Source: Apiosordaria backusii
Lineage: Eukaryota > Ascomycota > Sordariomycetes > Sordariales > Lasiosphaeriaceae
Direction: 5' to 3'
Assembly: GCA_030549205.1 (NCBI GenBank)
Contig: JAUKTV010000012.1
Location: 620,001-684,000, forward strand
Length of the DNA: 64,000 nucleotides
The notes under the pieces were generated by a model. That model saw nothing but the letters and a program-made list of their open reading frames with translations. It was not told where the DNA came from and searched no databases. A program made the position numbers and the translations under genes. Within the stretch, counting starts at the first letter, position 1, and the number at the start of each line of letters is the position of its first letter. Shown piece after piece: positions 62,248 through 64,000 of this stretch.

Positions 62248-63937
62248 ATGGCTCCCGCAGAACCTCACGCACTGCCTTTCAGGCCGAAGGGCGAGATACC
62301 TCACTTTGCCGAGGAGAAAGATGGCTGGAAAGGATACATTGAATGGGAGGAGTATCCCGAGAAGAAGAAACAGGTACAAGAGATCATGAAAAGATATGAT
62401 TTCCCCGAGGTAAGTCTCGAAGCACCCCTCAGTACATACAACTCAAACCCATCACTTGTGTTCCGCATCAGCCTCCCGAGTTCCAATTCGTCCCCTTGCC
62501 AACCACCAACCCCGTCCTCACCGGTGAGCGCTGGAAGCAATACCACGACGCCTGTGGCCTGTCCTACATCCACAAAGACAGCTGGGAGACCGTCCTCAAA
62601 GAAAAAGCTTCGGACATGATCCACGTCCTCCAGTTCCCCTACAACGGCGAACCCCCCGGTGACCGCCTCATCAAAACCGAGCTCACCAACAACAAAGATT
62701 TCTTCGTCCGCAACCACGGCGGCATCCCCTCCATCGACCCCACCAAATTCACCCTCGACATCTGCGGCCTCGTCAAAAACCCCCAGCAACTCACCCTCGC
62801 CCAGCTCCAAGATGAATCCCTCTTCCCTCGCCAATCCAACATCGTCACCATCCAATGCTCCGGCACCCGCCGCATCGAGCAAATCCACGAGTACCCCGGC
62901 GACGGCGACGAGCTCATCAACGCGCCCTGGGGCGAAGGCGCCATCAGCACCGCCCGGTGGACAGGCGTCTCCCTCAAAAAGATCATCAAGCACTGCGGCG
63001 GCCTTGTCGCCCCAGCAGATAACATCGAGCTCTACGGCGCAGACACCTACTTCAAAAAAGGCAACGTGCACAACTACATCGTCTCCGTCCCCTACCGCAA
63101 GGTAAAATCCCACGAAGTCCTCCTCGCATGGGAGATGAACGGCCACCCCCTCCCGACCATCCACGGGTCCCCGCTGAGGGCGGTTGTATACGGGTACATC
63201 GGCGCGAGGAGCGTCAAGTGGCTCTATAAAATCAAAGCTATCCACCGCCCCTCCACCGCGCCGGTGCAGGCGAAGGAGTATTTGTATTACACCCCGCAGA
63301 TTGGCAAGCAGAACGCGCAGTACTCGAATGGGTTTTCGATTCAAGATATGCCGGTTAGTTCGGCGATTATTTCCCCGAAAAACATGGATCAGATTGTGCA
63401 CGAGGGCAAGATTAGGTTGAGCGGGTGGGCGTATTCGGGGGGCGGGCATTGGCCCGGTGAGGGTGGAGGTGAGCGGGGATGGGGGGAGTATCTGGTATGA
63501 GGTGCCGGCGGGGAATATGAGCACAAAGTACTTTTATGCGTGGAGGACGTGGTGGATTGACTTGCCGGTGGATGCGGAGGGGTGGTTGGAGATGTGCGTG
63601 AGGTGTTGGGATAATGCGATGAATACGCAGCCGACTTTTGTGAGGAGTGCTTGGTGAGTTTTATCTGCTGATCTACCTTGGAGTGTGGTGGTGATTGTGG
63701 GTGGCTAAGCTGACTGTGTATAGGAACTGGGACTTGCATGTCACCTCTTCGTGTCATAGGGTGAAGCTTTACAGTATCAACAGGTCGAGACCGGGCACGG
63801 CGGCGAGGCTCAAGCAGCTGGAGGATAACAATATCCCGATTGTGCCGATTACGAGGCCGATTCACTTTGATCTGGAGACGGATGAGGAGTATTTGAAGGC
63901 GATGGAGTCGAGGGCGTGGCGTGACCCGTTGGAATAA
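62248..63937 (+). CDS. Sulfite-oxidase-like molybdopterin enzyme, interrupted by a one-base frameshift
   Basis: Exons 62248-62409, 62472-63653 and 63724-63937. The molybdopterin domain has IVTIQCSGTRRIEQI, where the Cys is the Mo ligand of the sulfite oxidase family. It also has TARWTGVSLKKIIKHCG, HNYIVSVPYRKV, LLAWEMNGHPLPTIHGSPLRAVVYGYIGARSVKWLYKI (typical substrate and cofactor loops) and YLYYTPQ. The dimerisation domain follows: KIRLSGWAYSGGGHWP. After WP the frame moves by one base (an extra C in TGGCCCGGTG at 63450-63459), continuing VRVEVSGDGGSIWYEV ... WDNAMNTQPTFVRSAW/NWDLHVTSSCHRV to a stop at 63937. Counting one base out gives 518 residues. There is no cytochrome b5 domain at the N-terminus. 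The biological substrate is likely sulfite or a related S-oxide, from family. All else is intact, so a base-call error or a young lesion are both possible. Confidence 0.8.
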
Positions 63938-64000
63938 TTACCTGCCTGGTAGACTTGCCCATGGTACCTAGAGAAACCAACCTCCCCGAAGCTTGTCGTG

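Noticed and set aside
62301..63524. 407-codon minus-strand frame opposite the sulfite-oxidase-like gene
   Set aside because: Shadow frame of a GC-rich coding exon; D/V/G/A-rich with no motif.
1..64000. CRISPR arrays, bacterial operons, ribosomal RNA or viral genes
   Set aside because: None seen; gene structure is eukaryotic with introns and no regularly spaced repeats.

Overview
The window looks like nuclear DNA of a filamentous ascomycete (Pezizomycotina, probably a Sordariomycete). Genes are split by many short GT-AG introns (about 48-124 bases, mostly 50-75) with CTAAC/CTGAC-like branch sites. There are two scattered nuclear tRNA genes, one with an anticodon-loop intron. Several families are typical of that group: Fung_rhodopsin/PTH11-like membrane protein, Zn2Cys6-type regulator, DUF1479 oxygenase, DUF8004-like protein, MARVEL protein, BBE-like secreted oxidase and small cysteine-rich secreted proteins. 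Coding exons are GC-rich and intergenic stretches are more AT-rich. The genus cannot be named from the sequence alone. Many coding regions had to be assembled exon by exon; the joins given are my readings and keep frame unless stated.

Layout. 0.3-3.8 kb: SNF2/Rad5-HLTF-like helicase with an internal RING finger (+). 4.2 kb: tRNA-Gln. 4.7-6.1 kb: rhodopsin-domain membrane protein (-), divergent from a secreted FAD-linked oxidase at 7.6-9.1 kb (+). 10.7-11.4 kb: divergent calmodulin-like protein. 12.5-15.4 kb: secreted protein (-), small three-helix membrane protein (+) and small cysteine-rich secreted protein (+). 16.2 kb: tRNA-Leu(CAA) with intron (-). 16.7-29.9 kb: a same-strand array of nine small paralogous genes plus two broken copies, of a family I do not recognise. 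30.3-35.4 kb: DUF1479 oxygenase (-) divergent from a fungal zinc-cluster-type regulator (+). 36.6-40.6 kb: protein kinase-ankyrin fusion (+). 40.9-47.1 kb: large sacsin/NO VEIN-type GHKL ATPase (-). 47.8-49.4 kb: trypsin-like protease gene (-) with an in-frame stop. 50.5-51.0 kb: cysteine-rich secreted protein (-). 51-55.5 kb: gene-poor, repeat-bearing DNA. 55.6-58.8 kb: DUF8004-like protein (+). 59.5-60.2 kb: MARVEL protein (-). 61.1-61.8 kb: broken catalase copy (-). 62.2-63.9 kb: sulfite-oxidase-like molybdoenzyme (+) with a one-base frameshift.

The most notable object is the 13-kb array at 16.7-29.9 kb. Its proteins are 130-262 residues. Most begin with an F-D-W-like motif, share a central L-L-x-D-C-x-x-M-L block, and in the six clearest members end with a D-W-[DE]-[VIL] block. 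Intron positions and phase are shared. The array grows by local duplication: promoter copies differ by transitions, two copies are truncated, and one copy carries a pentapeptide minisatellite. A second unusual neighbourhood is 36.6-49.4 kb, where a kinase-ankyrin protein, a GHKL ATPase and a trypsin-like protease lie side by side. This combination is suggestive of fungal signalling or self/non-self biology, but that is inference. Three loci show decay or recent lesions (protease stop, catalase relic, sulfite oxidase frameshift).
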